A stretch of 64,000 bases of DNA from Sphingomonas sp. GC_Shp_5 (GCF_026540855.1 NZ_JALNUP010000001.1:310001-374000), one strand, 5' to 3'; positions 17,889-26,602 are shown, counted from the stretch's first letter. Translations and numbers: made by a program. Notes: a model not told the origin generated them from the letters alone.

Positions 17889-18961
17889 CCGGCGGCGTCG
17901 CTCAGCTCCGCCACGGCGGCGCCGATCGGATGGTTGAAGCCGCGTTCGGCGGCAAGCCAGCGGGCCAAGTTGGCGACGCCCTCGCGCCATGGCACCTTGC
18001 TACCGAGGCCGAGTTCTGCCTCGGCCAACCGGGTGTCGGCGACGAAGTAGCGCTGGTCGCCGGCGCGCCAGTCCGAGAAGCTGACATCGACATCGCGGCC
18101 GATGAGCTGGCCGATATGGCCAAGGAGGACGCGCAGCGACACCGCGTTCGACGCGCCGCCGCCAAGGTTGAACGCCCTGCCCTTGGCCGTATCGATCCGC
18201 TGCCAGGCGCCGAGATAGGCATCGACCGCGTCGGACACGTCGAGGATGTCGCGGACCTGATAGCCGTCGCCGTAGAGCGTGATCGGCTTGCCTTCGAGGG
18301 CGCGGATCAGAAAGTGGGCGACCCAGCCCTGATCCTCGGTGCCCATCTGGCGCTGGCCGTAGATGCAGCTCATCCGCAGCACCGCGGCGGGCACGCCGAA
18401 GCTGCGCGCGTAATCGAGCACATATTGGTCGGCGGCGCCCTTCGACACGCCGTAGGGCGTGTGAAAATCGAGCGGGCGGGCCTCGCCAATGCCATGCGCG
18501 CGGATCTCGGGGTCGACCGGCACATAGGTGTCGCCGTCGCGGGCGAAATCGAGATCGGCGAGGTCGCCATAGACCTTGTTGGTGGAGGCGAAGACGAGCG
18601 GGGTATCGCGCTTCTTCCGCAAGGCCTCGAGCAGGTTGAAGGTGCCGAGGATGTTGATCTCGAAATCGTCGCGCGGGTTGTCCATGCTGGTCGTCACCGC
18701 GACCTGCGCGGCCATGTGGAACACCGCCCGGGCCTCGCCCACCGCGCGGGCGAGCTCGTCATTCTGGCGGATATCGGCCTTGATCGCGGTGATCCTGGCG
18801 CCGTGGCGGTCCTTCAGCCACTGCAGGTTGCGCTCGACGCCGGGACGGGTGAGCGCGTCGTAGATCAGCACGTCATGCCCCTGGCCGGCGAGGCGATCGG
18901 CGATGTTCGAGCCGATGAAGCCGGCGCCGCCGGTGACGAGGATGGGGGCGTCAGCCGCCAT
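17885..18961 (-). CDS. NAD-dependent epimerase/dehydratase, CDP-paratose 2-epimerase-like
   Basis: The 358-residue extended short-chain dehydrogenase has the NAD motif TGGAGFIGSNIA, the substrate-side FASTNKVYGDLADLD and the catalytic YxxxK in TPYGVSKGAADQYVLDYAR. The STNKVYGD stretch and MSCIYGQRQMGTEDQGWVAHF are typical of RfbE-like CDP-paratose/tyvelose 2-epimerases, although relatives with other nucleotide sugars share them. It probably inverts or oxidises a carbon of a nucleotide-activated sugar. It overlaps the upstream epimerase by 1 bp and the downstream GT4 gene by 4 bp. The exact sugar cannot be assigned. Confidence 0.82.
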   Translation of the reverse strand: MAADAPILVTGGAGFIGSNIADRLAGQGHDVLIYDALTRPGVERNLQWLKDRHGARITAIKADIRQNDELARAVGEARAVFHMAAQVAVTTSMDNPRDDFEINILGTFNLLEALRKKRDTPLVFASTNKVYGDLADLDFARDGDTYVPVDPEIRAHGIGEARPLDFHTPYGVSKGAADQYVLDYARSFGVPAAVLRMSCIYGQRQMGTEDQGWVAHFLIRALEGKPITLYGDGYQVRDILDVSDAVDAYLGAWQRIDTAKGRAFNLGGGASNAVSLRVLLGHIGQLIGRDVDVSFSDWRAGDQRYFVADTRLAEAELGLGSKVPWREGVANLARWLAAERGFNHPIGAAVAELSDAAG

Positions 18962-20076
18962 TATGCGACCAGTCCGCGCTTCTCAAGCTCGGCGCGCGCC
19001 TTGCTGACATTGTCTTCGGCGGTCTGCTCGCCGACCCATTCGGCGAGCTCGGCGAGGCCCTCGATAAAGTCCTGCCGCGCGGTGAAGCCGATCTTCTCGG
19101 CGGCGAGGCTGGTGTCGCAGAAGCAGTGACGGATGTCGCCGATCCGCGCCTTGCCGACGATCTCGGGACGGATGTTGTTCTTGCCCATCGCCTTGGCGAG
19201 CGCCTCGGCGACCTGGGTGACCGAGCGATCATGCCCTGAGCCGATGTTGAAGGTCTGGTCGACCGCCTCGGGCAGCACCAGCGCATCGGCGAAGGCGCGC
19301 GCGACGTCCGAGACATGGACGAAGTCGCGGCGCTGCTCGCCATCCTCGAAGATCATCGGCTGCTGGCCGTTGAGCAGCCGCGAGGCGAAGATCGCAAGCA
19401 CGCCGGTATAGGGGTTGGAGAGCGCCTGCCCGGGGCCGTAGACGTTGAACAGCCGCAGGCACACGCCCTCGATGCCATAGGGCTTGGCCATAATGTGGGT
19501 GGTGCGCTCCTGGACATATTTGTTGAGCGCATAGATCGAGGCGAGGTTCGGCCGTTTCCACTCTGGGGTAGCGACCGGGGTCAGCGAGCGGCCCTGGGCG
19601 TCGACCGGATCCCAATTGGCCATGCCGTCGCGCACCGCGCCGCGCTCGGCATTCTCGACCAGCGCGCCATCGGCGTCGCGATACAGGCCCTCGCCGTAGA
19701 TCGACATCGACGAGGCGGTGACGACGCGGCGGACCGGGTTGTCGATCAGTTTCTCGAAAAGCACCGCGGTGCCGACGTCGTTGGTGGAGGTGTAGCGCTC
19801 GACCTCGTACATCGACTGGCCGACGCCGACCTCGGCGGCGAGATGGATGACGCTGTCGACGCCCTTGAGGGCACGGGCAACCGCGTCGCCGTCGCGGATA
19901 TCAGCCTTGATCAGCTCGACGTCGTCGCTGAGCAGCGGCGGCCGTTCTACGTCGCCATGGACCTGGGGAATGAGGCTGTCGAGCACGCGGACCTTGTTGC
20001 CGCGCCGCATCAGTTCCTCGCCAACGAAGCGACCGATGAAGCCGGCGCCGCCGGTGATCAGAACAGTTTCACTCAT
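18961..20076 (-). CDS. NAD-dependent epimerase, dTDP-L-rhamnose 4-epimerase-like
   Basis: The 371-residue short-chain dehydrogenase begins MSETVLITGGAGFIGRFVGEE. It has the substrate-side SSMSIYGEG, the catalytic YALNKYVQERTT and the late motif RDFVHVSDVARAF. The long insertion between the SIYGEG and YALNK segments resembles dTDP-L-rhamnose 4-epimerases. It should interconvert a nucleotide sugar with its 4-epimer. It is the first gene of the leftward operon of six. The ATG at 20076 begins the conserved domain; the extension to 20163 is not protein-like. The divergent control region 20077-20302 separates it from the rightward operon. Confidence 0.8.
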   Translation of the reverse strand: MSETVLITGGAGFIGRFVGEELMRRGNKVRVLDSLIPQVHGDVERPPLLSDDVELIKADIRDGDAVARALKGVDSVIHLAAEVGVGQSMYEVERYTSTNDVGTAVLFEKLIDNPVRRVVTASSMSIYGEGLYRDADGALVENAERGAVRDGMANWDPVDAQGRSLTPVATPEWKRPNLASIYALNKYVQERTTHIMAKPYGIEGVCLRLFNVYGPGQALSNPYTGVLAIFASRLLNGQQPMIFEDGEQRRDFVHVSDVARAFADALVLPEAVDQTFNIGSGHDRSVTQVAEALAKAMGKNNIRPEIVGKARIGDIRHCFCDTSLAAEKIGFTARQDFIEGLAELAEWVGEQTAEDNVSKARAELEKRGLVA

Positions 20077-20221
20077 GCCTTGGCGATTCCCATATTGATC
20101 GAAGTTAACGACAAGACGGCGTGGACGCGTCGACAAGACCAACGCACCATTATTCCCCGCCATCGCTGGACGTTGTACATCCGGAACAATGCACCTTCTT
20201 CTTCTTTGTTCCCGGGCGCAA

Positions 20222-20247
20222 GGAACTTAGAAGCTGCATGAATGGTT
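20222..20247 (+). promoter_or_regulatory. Candidate EcfG-type (general stress) promoter in the divergent control region
   Basis: GGAAC at 20222-20226 is followed after 18 bp by GTT at 20245-20247. This is close to the alphaproteobacterial EcfG consensus GGAAC-N16/17-cGTT, allowing one extra base and G for C. It lies 56 bp before the GTG start of the histidine phosphatase. The rest of 20077-20302 holds no gene and no other motif I can support. The assignment is tentative. Confidence 0.3.
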
Positions 20248-20302
20248 TGGCCGCCGTAACGATCGTCGCAGGGGCGATTCCGGAAGCCTGCGGGGGATCA
20301 AC

Positions 20303-20899
20303 GTGACGGCGACGCTCTACTTCATCCGCCACGCGGCGCATGGCCATCTCGGCCAGACGCTGTCCGGGCGAATGCCGGGCGTCAGCCTCAGCGACGATGG
20401 CCGGGCGCAGGCCGCGGCCTTGGCGCGGCACCTCGCCGGGCGGCGGTTTGCCGCGATCCACACCAGCCCGGTGCAGCGTGCCGGCGAAACAGCCGCGGCG
20501 CTGGCGGCGGATCGCGGGCTGGCGCCGAGCGTCGCCCCCGCGCTCGACGAGATCGATTTCGGCACCTGGACCGGGCGCCGCTTCGCCGAGCTCGACGGCG
20601 ACCCGCAATGGACGCGCTGGAATGGCGAGCGCGGCTCGGCGCGGGTGCCGGGCGGCGAGACCATGGCCGAGGCGCAGGCGCGCGCGACCGGGTTCGCTGC
20701 CGCGGTCGCGGCGCGCCACGACGGCGAGGCGGTGGCGCTGGTCAGCCATTGCGACGTGATCCGCGCCGTGCTGGCGGGGTATCTCGGCCTGCCGCTCGAC
20801 CAGGCGCTGCGCTTCGACATCGATCCCGCCTCGGTCAGCCGCGTCAGCGTCGGCGACTGGGGCCACCAGATCCACTCCATCAACGAGGTAATGGCATGA
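20303..20899 (+). CDS. Histidine phosphatase family protein
   Basis: The 198-residue protein has the phosphoglycerate-mutase/phosphatase signature YFIRHAAHG near the N-terminus, the second arginine in TSPVQRAGETA and the second catalytic histidine in LVSHCDVIRA. The histidine of RHA should be transiently phosphorylated during hydrolysis of a phosphate ester. In a sugar cluster the likely substrate is a sugar phosphate or a phosphorylated glycoside, by analogy with CobC-like and glucosyl-3-phosphoglycerate phosphatases. The start is GTG after GGGGGATC. Its stop overlaps the methyltransferase start (ATGA), so it is the first gene of the rightward operon. Confidence 0.85.
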   Translation: MTATLYFIRHAAHGHLGQTLSGRMPGVSLSDDGRAQAAALARHLAGRRFAAIHTSPVQRAGETAAALAADRGLAPSVAPALDEIDFGTWTGRRFAELDGDPQWTRWNGERGSARVPGGETMAEAQARATGFAAAVAARHDGEAVALVSHCDVIRAVLAGYLGLPLDQALRFDIDPASVSRVSVGDWGHQIHSINEVMA

Positions 20900-21711
20900 G
20901 CGCACGCGAGGATACCGATCGCGCCCCCGGCAGCCTGCGAGCCCGCGTCGAGGCGCTCGCCCCGTGGTTTCACAACATCGATCTCGGCGACGGCCTGACC
21001 ACCGCGCCCGAGCATTTCCTCGGCGATTATCCGAGCTTCAAGTTCAAGCGCTTCGCCGAGGCGATCCCGGCGGATCTCACCGGCAAGACCGTGCTCGACA
21101 TCGGCTGCAACGCCGGCTTCTATTCGGTGGAGATGAAGCGGCGCGGCGCGGCGCGGGTGGTGGGGGTCGACAGCGACGAGCGCTATCTGGCGCAGGCGCG
21201 GCTCGCCACCGAGGCGCTGGGGTTCGACGGCATCGAGTTCCGCAACCTTTCGGTCTACGACGTCGCCGCGCTCGGCGAAAAGTTCGACCTCGTGATCTTC
21301 ATGGGCGTGCTCTACCACCTGCGCCATCCGTTGCTGGCACTGGACCTGATCCGCGAGCATGTCGCGGGCGACCTGCTGCTGTTCCAGACCATGCAGCAGG
21401 GATCGAAGGAGGTGTATCCGGTGCCGGACGATCACCCCTTCCACATGCCGGGCACGCACCAGCCGCCGGCGTTCTTCGACGAGCCGGGCTATCCCAAGAT
21501 GCATTTCATCGAGCGCGAGTTCGCGCACGACTGGACCAACTGGTGGGCGCCGAACGCGGCGGCGAGCCAGGCGATGCTGCGCGCGGCAGGCTTCACGATC
21601 GAGGCGCAGCCCGAGAGCGAGGTCTATCTGTGCCAGGTCGCGCCGGTGCCTTATGACGATTATGGGCCGCATGCCGTCTACCCGGCAGCGGGCCCGAACA
21701 AGGGGGAATGA
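20896..21711 (+). CDS. Class I SAM-dependent methyltransferase (CmoB-like fold)
   Basis: The 271-residue protein has the SAM-binding motif I VLDIGCNAGFYSVEM at about residue 72, motif II VVGVDSDERY, and FMGVLYHLRHP as motif IV-like. The opening WFHNIDLGDGLTT and the DYPSFKFKRF region resemble CmoB/DUF1698 proteins. It matches a methyltransferase type that I recall being catalogued as TIGR04290 and found near sugar genes; this is memory, not a search. It probably O-methylates a sugar or a carboxylate in the cluster's product. It is translationally coupled to the phosphatase. The next gene starts 4 bp after its stop. Confidence 0.78.
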   Translation: MSAREDTDRAPGSLRARVEALAPWFHNIDLGDGLTTAPEHFLGDYPSFKFKRFAEAIPADLTGKTVLDIGCNAGFYSVEMKRRGAARVVGVDSDERYLAQARLATEALGFDGIEFRNLSVYDVAALGEKFDLVIFMGVLYHLRHPLLALDLIREHVAGDLLLFQTMQQGSKEVYPVPDDHPFHMPGTHQPPAFFDEPGYPKMHFIEREFAHDWTNWWAPNAAASQAMLRAAGFTIEAQPESEVYLCQVAPVPYDDYGPHAVYPAAGPNKGE

Positions 21712-21715
21712 AGCG

Positions 21716-22651
21716 TTGATCGAAGCCGCGATGATCTGGAACGAGCCCAACAACAAGTCGCATTGGGATCCCGAGGTCGACCCCGACTGGACGTTGTTCG
21801 CGGACACGGTGATCCGCGCCGGCACCGCGATCCAGGCGGCCAATCCCGCGGTCAAGCGCGTGCTCGGCGGCATGTCGCCGATCGACCCGGCGTGGGTTGA
21901 GCGGATGCGCAGCCTCGGCGTGCTCGACGCGGTCGACGTGGTCGCGGTGCACGGCTTCCCGCTCGACTGGAACCTGTGGCCGATCCACGCCTGGCCCGAC
22001 AAGATCGCCGAGATCGAGGCGGTGGTGCCCGATAAGGAGATCTGGGCGACCGAGGTCGGCGTCGGCTCGTTCGGCGCCGAGGAAGTGCAGCAATTCGGCG
22101 TCGCCAAGACCGCCGAGCTGCTGCTCGGCCGGGTGCCGCGGGTGTTCTGGTATTCGCTGTACGACCTGCCCCACGCCTGGGGCGCGACCACGCGCCACCG
22201 CGAGGCGGAAGGGTCGAGCTATTACCGGCATTTCTACATGGGGCTGATCCGCGAGGACGGCACGCCGAAACCCAGCCTCGACGATTACGCCAAGGTCGCC
22301 GACCGGATGGGGCTGATGCAATGGTTCCATTACCAGGACCCGCGGCTCGACGATGCGGTGACGTGGATGAAGCGGCTCGGCACCCGCAAGCTGCGCACCG
22401 GGCTCAGCTGGGCCGACAGCTTCCGCCCCGACGCGATCGACTGGTTCGACCGGCAGATGGCGGCGCTCGCCGATTTTGACGTCACCGTCACCTTCTGCTT
22501 CACGCCCGAGCATCTCGGCATCCAGCCGCATCACACCAGCGCCGCGCGCGACCCGCAGCAATTCGCCGATTTCTGCCAGTGGATGATCGAGCGCTATGCG
22601 CCCGCGGGCGTGAGCGTCGAGACGGCCGAGCCGGTGGCGGCGTCGGCCTGA
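21716..22651 (+). CDS. Clan GH-A-like glycoside hydrolase, cytoplasmic (beta-xylosidase/GH39-like)
   Basis: The 311-residue protein carries the clan GH-A acid/base signature WNEPNNKSHW at the N-terminus and a second conserved glutamate in IWATEVGVGSFG, the expected nucleophile strand. It lacks a signal peptide and lacks the long C-terminal beta-sandwich of true GH39 enzymes, so it is a short, atypical member. The likely start is TTG at 21716, preceded by AGGGGG; an ATG at 21731 would begin immediately before WNEPN. Its place inside a biosynthetic operon suggests that it trims or transfers a glycosyl unit during synthesis rather than degrading food polysaccharide. Confidence 0.7.
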   Translation: MIEAAMIWNEPNNKSHWDPEVDPDWTLFADTVIRAGTAIQAANPAVKRVLGGMSPIDPAWVERMRSLGVLDAVDVVAVHGFPLDWNLWPIHAWPDKIAEIEAVVPDKEIWATEVGVGSFGAEEVQQFGVAKTAELLLGRVPRVFWYSLYDLPHAWGATTRHREAEGSSYYRHFYMGLIREDGTPKPSLDDYAKVADRMGLMQWFHYQDPRLDDAVTWMKRLGTRKLRTGLSWADSFRPDAIDWFDRQMAALADFDVTVTFCFTPEHLGIQPHHTSAARDPQQFADFCQWMIERYAPAGVSVETAEPVAASA

Positions 22652-22694
22652 TCTTCTGGATGAACCGGCTGTTCCTGCGTTGAAGGGTGTACGA

Positions 22695-23663
22695 TTGACC
22701 GACCATATGACCGCTGCGGTGCTCGCGGCCCCGCGGACCATCGCCATCGAGGTAGCGCCGCTGCCCTCGCCCGGGGCGGGCGAGGTGCGGATCCGGCTGG
22801 AGGGCTGCGGGGTGTGTGCGTCCAACGTCGAGCCGTACGAGGGCCAGCCGTGGTCGACCTTCCCGGGGCAGCCGGGCGGCATGGGGCATGAAGGCTGGGG
22901 CGTGATCGACGCGGTCGGCGACGGCGTCGATCCGGCCGCGATCGGCACCAGGGTCGCGGCGCTGTCGGGCAACAGCTTTGCCGGCTACGACATCGCCAAG
23001 GCCGATATGGTCGCCCCCCTCCCCGCCGCGCTCGACGGCCAGCCCTTCCCCGGCGAGCCGCTGGGGTGCGCGTTCAACATTTTCCGCCGCGCCGACATCC
23101 GCGCCGGCCAGACGGTGGCGATCATCGGCATCGGCTTTCTCGGCGCGGTGCTGACCAAGCTCGCGAGCGATGCCGGCGCGCGGGTGATCGCGATCTCCAG
23201 GCGGCAGGAGAGCCTCGACCTTGCCACCCACTATGGCGCCGCGGCAACGGTGCCGATGCACGATCACTGGGCGATCATCGATGCCGTCAAGCAGCTGACC
23301 GGCGAGGCGATGTGCGAGCGGGTGATCGAGGCGGTGGGCAAGCAATGGCCGCTCGACCTTGCCACCGCGCTGGTCGGCTTCGGGGGCAAGCTAGTGGTCG
23401 CGGGCTATCACCAGGACGGGCCGCGCCAGGTCAACATGCAGGAGTGGAACTGGAAGGGCATCGACGTGGTCAACGCGCATGAGCGCGACCCCAAGGTGCA
23501 GATGCAGGGGCTGACCGAGGCGATCGACGCGGTCGCGAACGGCCGGCTCGATCCCGCACCGCTCTATTCGCACCATTATCCGCTCGACCGGCTGGCCGAG
23601 GCGCTCGACGCGACGCGCGACAAGCCGCAGGGCTTCGTCAAGGCGCTGATCGACCTCGCATGA
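22695..23663 (+). CDS. Zinc-type medium-chain alcohol dehydrogenase
   Basis: The 322-residue protein has the GroES-like domain with the catalytic-zinc cysteine region CGVCASNVEPYEG and GHEGWGVIDAVGDG, and the NAD(P) fold with IIGIGFLGAV. The four-cysteine structural zinc lobe is missing, which is common in sorbitol/threonine-dehydrogenase relatives lacking that loop. It likely oxidises or reduces a hydroxyl of a sugar or polyol intermediate. The start is probably TTG at 22695 after GAAGGG; a TTG at 22680 or an ATG at 22707 are alternatives. Its stop overlaps the next gene by 4 bp (ATGA). Confidence 0.82.
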   Translation: MTDHMTAAVLAAPRTIAIEVAPLPSPGAGEVRIRLEGCGVCASNVEPYEGQPWSTFPGQPGGMGHEGWGVIDAVGDGVDPAAIGTRVAALSGNSFAGYDIAKADMVAPLPAALDGQPFPGEPLGCAFNIFRRADIRAGQTVAIIGIGFLGAVLTKLASDAGARVIAISRRQESLDLATHYGAAATVPMHDHWAIIDAVKQLTGEAMCERVIEAVGKQWPLDLATALVGFGGKLVVAGYHQDGPRQVNMQEWNWKGIDVVNAHERDPKVQMQGLTEAIDAVANGRLDPAPLYSHHYPLDRLAEALDATRDKPQGFVKALIDLA

Positions 23664-24664
23664 GCACCTCAGCTGGACATGACGGCGTGACCAGGCCGCG
23701 GGTCGGCTTTCTCGGCACCGGCTGGATCGGCCGCCACCGGATGGCAGCGATGATCGAGACCGGCGGCATCGAGGCGGTGGCGATCTGCGATCCTTCCGCC
23801 GATTGCCTCGCCGAGGCAACGGCGCTGGCGCCCGGCGCCGCCGTGGTCGACTCGCTCGAGGCGATGCTCGCGGGCGGCGTGGATGCGGTGGTGATCGCCA
23901 CGCCGAGCGCGCTCCATGCCGACCAGTCGATCCAGGCACTGCAAGCCGGCGCCGCAGTGTTCTGCCAGAAGCCGCTCGGCCGATCGGGCGCCGAGACCCA
24001 GGCGGTGATCGACGCCGCGCACGCGGCCGACCGCCTGCTCGGGGTGGACCTGTCCTACCGGCACACTGAGGGAATGCAGCGCATCGCGCCGCTGGTGCAG
24101 GACGGCACGCTCGGCGCGCTGTTCGCGATCGATCTGACCTTTCACAACGCCTATGGGCCCGGCAAGCCGTGGTTCTTCGATCCCGCTCAGTCGGGCGGCG
24201 GCTGCGTGATCGACCTTGGCGTCCATCTCGTCGACCTTGCGCTTTGGACGCTAGGCTTCCCCGCGGTCGACGACGTCCAGGCGACGCTGCTCGCCGGCGG
24301 CAAGCCGCTGGGGCCAGGCCAAGTGGAGGATTATGCCACCGCGCGCTTTACTGCCGGCGGCGTCGACATCCGCCTTGCCTGTTCGTGGAACCTCCATGCC
24401 GGGCGCGAGGCGGTGATCGAGGCAGCGTTCTACGGCACCCATGGCGGCGCTGCGCTGCGCAACGTGGCCGGCTCCTTCTACGATTTTACCGCCGAACATT
24501 TCACCGGTACCGGCACCACCCTGCTCGCCGGCCCGCCCGATGCCTGGGGCGCCCGATCGGCCGCGGCCTGGGCCGAGCAGCTCGCGCGCGACGGGCGCTT
24601 CGATCCCGCCGCCGACCAGTTCGCACAAAGCGCCACGGTGCTCGACCGCATCTATGGACGTTAA
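23660..24664 (+). CDS. Gfo/Idh/MocA family oxidoreductase
   Basis: The 334-residue protein has the N-terminal NAD(P) Rossmann motif FLGTGWIGRHRM and VVIATPSALHADQ. The family's EKP motif appears as QKP in FCQKPLGRS, with the catalytic lysine kept. A C-terminal alpha/beta domain contains GGGCVIDLGVHLVDLALW, where the conserved Asp/His pair sits. It should catalyse reversible oxidation of a sugar or inositol hydroxyl. Together with the preceding dehydrogenase it could perform a paired oxidation and reduction, that is a net epimerisation, on the cluster's sugar. It overlaps the upstream gene by 4 bp and the downstream gene by 11 bp. Confidence 0.85.
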   Translation: MSTSAGHDGVTRPRVGFLGTGWIGRHRMAAMIETGGIEAVAICDPSADCLAEATALAPGAAVVDSLEAMLAGGVDAVVIATPSALHADQSIQALQAGAAVFCQKPLGRSGAETQAVIDAAHAADRLLGVDLSYRHTEGMQRIAPLVQDGTLGALFAIDLTFHNAYGPGKPWFFDPAQSGGGCVIDLGVHLVDLALWTLGFPAVDDVQATLLAGGKPLGPGQVEDYATARFTAGGVDIRLACSWNLHAGREAVIEAAFYGTHGGAALRNVAGSFYDFTAEHFTGTGTTLLAGPPDAWGARSAAAWAEQLARDGRFDPAADQFAQSATVLDRIYGR

Positions 24665-26132
24665 CGCAACCGGCGCTACGACGGGGCCGATGCTGGAACC
24701 CGGACGCAATTGCTGGCGGATCGAACCCGCCGAGCGCCTCGCCGTGATCGTCGACGCCGATCGTTATTTTGCCGTGGCACGCGAGGCGCTGCTGCGCGCC
24801 AAGCGGCGGATCATGCTGATCGGCTGGGATTTCGACGCGCGGATCGACCTGTGCGGCAGCGAGGGCTGCAACGAGGGGCCGCGCCGGATCGGCGAGTTCC
24901 TCTACTGGCTGGTCGAGCGCAACCCCGAGCTCGACCTCTACCTGCTGCGCTGGGACGTGGGCGCGGTGAAATCGATGTTTCGCGGCTCGACGCCGTTCAC
25001 GCTGCTGAAGTGGCTGCGCCACCCGCGCATCCACCTCAAGCTCGACGGCCATCATCCGCTCGGCTCGTCGCACCACCAGAAGATCGTCTCGATCGACGAC
25101 TGCCTCGCCTTCTGCGGCGGCATCGACATGACCAGCGAGCGCTGGGACACGCGCGCGCACCGCGACGACGATCCTGGACGCAAGCGGCCGAACGGCAAGC
25201 CGTACAAGCCGTGGCACGACGCCACCACCGCGCTCACCGGCCGGGCGGCGGTGGCGCTCGGCGAGCTGTGCCGCCAGCGCTGGCAGATCGCCGCGGGCGA
25301 GACGCTGGCCCCCGTCACCGACGCCGGCGACTGCTGGCCGCAGGGGCTGGCGCCGACCTTCACCGATCTCGAGGTAGCGATCGCGCGCAGCCAGCCGCCG
25401 ATGGACGATACCGACGCGATCACCGAGATCGAGGCGCTGTTCGTCGACCAGATCGCCTCGGCGCAGCGGCATCTCTATTGCGAGAGCCAGTATTTCGCCT
25501 CGCGCCGGATCGCCGAGGCGATCGCCGCGCGGCTCGGTGATCCGGACGGCCCCGAAATCGTCATCGTCAACCCGCAGTCGGCGCAAGGCTGGCTGGAGCC
25601 GCTGGCGATGGACACGGCGCGGGCGCGGCTGATGGAAACACTGCGCCGGCGCGACACCTATGGCCGGCTGCGCCTCTACCATCCGTTCACCCGCGGCGGC
25701 GCGCCGATCTACGTCCATGCCAAGATCACCGTGGTCGACGACCGGCAGCTGCGGATCGGATCGGCCAACATCAACAATCGCTCGATGCGGCTCGATACCG
25801 AGTGCGACGTGCTGGTCGATGCCGCACGGCACCCCGGCGCGGGGCTGGAACAGGCGATCACCGGGGTTCGCGACGATCTGATCGCCGAGCATCTCGACGT
25901 GCCGCCGGCGCGGGTGACCGCGCTGATCGAGCGCACCGGATCGCTGATCGAGACGATCGAGCAGTTGCGCGGCCCCGGGCGAACGCTGGTGCCCTATGAG
26001 GTGCCCGACCTGCCGGCGGTGGAGAAATGGCTTGCCGACCATGAGGTGCTCGATCCCGAGGGCCCCGACGAGATGTTCGAAGCGGTGTCGGCGCGCGGGC
26101 TGTTTCGCGGCCGACTGCGCCGGCGGGGTTGA
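24654..26132 (+). CDS. Phospholipase D family protein
   Basis: The 492-residue protein has two HKD motifs, SSHHQKIVSIDD at about residue 140 and VHAKITVVDDRQLRIGSANINNRS at about 358. This is the mark of the PLD superfamily, acting through a phosphohistidine intermediate. It resembles bacterial PLD and cardiolipin-synthase-like enzymes that hydrolyse or transfer phosphatidyl groups. No signal peptide or membrane helix is visible. The ATG at 24654 overlaps the previous gene; MLEPGRNC at 24690 is an alternative. As the last gene of the rightward operon it may attach the product to, or release it from, a phospholipid; that is inference. Confidence 0.88.
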   Translation: MDVNATGATTGPMLEPGRNCWRIEPAERLAVIVDADRYFAVAREALLRAKRRIMLIGWDFDARIDLCGSEGCNEGPRRIGEFLYWLVERNPELDLYLLRWDVGAVKSMFRGSTPFTLLKWLRHPRIHLKLDGHHPLGSSHHQKIVSIDDCLAFCGGIDMTSERWDTRAHRDDDPGRKRPNGKPYKPWHDATTALTGRAAVALGELCRQRWQIAAGETLAPVTDAGDCWPQGLAPTFTDLEVAIARSQPPMDDTDAITEIEALFVDQIASAQRHLYCESQYFASRRIAEAIAARLGDPDGPEIVIVNPQSAQGWLEPLAMDTARARLMETLRRRDTYGRLRLYHPFTRGGAPIYVHAKITVVDDRQLRIGSANINNRSMRLDTECDVLVDAARHPGAGLEQAITGVRDDLIAEHLDVPPARVTALIERTGSLIETIEQLRGPGRTLVPYEVPDLPAVEKWLADHEVLDPEGPDEMFEAVSARGLFRGRLRRRG

Positions 26133-26217
26133 TCGCGACGGGCGGGGACGGAACGCTCCCGCCCCTCCAGCGCTGTAGCAGCTCGCCCTATTTACCTGAT
26201 CCCGAAGGACTTTCATC

Positions 26218-26472
26218 ATGGCCGACCAACCCAGCGCGACGCTCTACCGCATGGTCCTGCCCGAGCACGTCTGCCCGTTTGGCGTCCGCGCCAAGCAGAT
26301 GCTCGAGGGACAAGGCTATGCGGTGGACGACCGGATCCTCGGCTCGCGCGACGAGGTCGACGCGTTCAAAGCCGAGCACGGCCTGGCGACGACGCCGTTG
26401 ATCGTGATCGACGGCGAGGCGATCGGCGGCAGCGACGATCTGGAGCGCTATCTGGTCGCCAGGGCGGATTGA
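26218..26472 (+). CDS. Glutaredoxin-like protein
   Basis: The 84-residue protein has a single-domain thioredoxin fold. The active-site segment is CPFGVRAKQML, a monothiol-like site with only the first cysteine of the usual CPYC. The cis-proline loop is ATTPLIVIDGEAIGGSDDL, which should bind glutathione. It probably acts as a glutathione-dependent reductase or thiol carrier in the cytoplasm. It has its own AAGGAC ribosome-binding site and lies 85 bp after the PLD gene, so it is probably transcribed separately. No terminator is obvious in the gap. Confidence 0.85.
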   Translation: MADQPSATLYRMVLPEHVCPFGVRAKQMLEGQGYAVDDRILGSRDEVDAFKAEHGLATTPLIVIDGEAIGGSDDLERYLVARAD

Positions 26473-26602
26473 ACCGGCGCCGTCATGGCGGCGGCCGATT
26501 GTACGGGCGGCATCTTGCCGCCATGGGGAACATCCTGGCGCCTTCCGGCGCTATGCCTGCCACTGCGGCGACACCGCCGCCGATGAACCACGGAGAACAC
26601 GC

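Noticed and set aside
17889..17990. Longer N-terminus for the GT4 glycosyltransferase
   Set aside because: The added residues are mostly Arg and Gly and would overlap the upstream epimerase gene by over 100 bp; the ATG at 17888 matches the family start.
20183..20210. A second GGAAC...GTT pair as an EcfG promoter
   Set aside because: The spacing is 20 bp, too long for the consensus.
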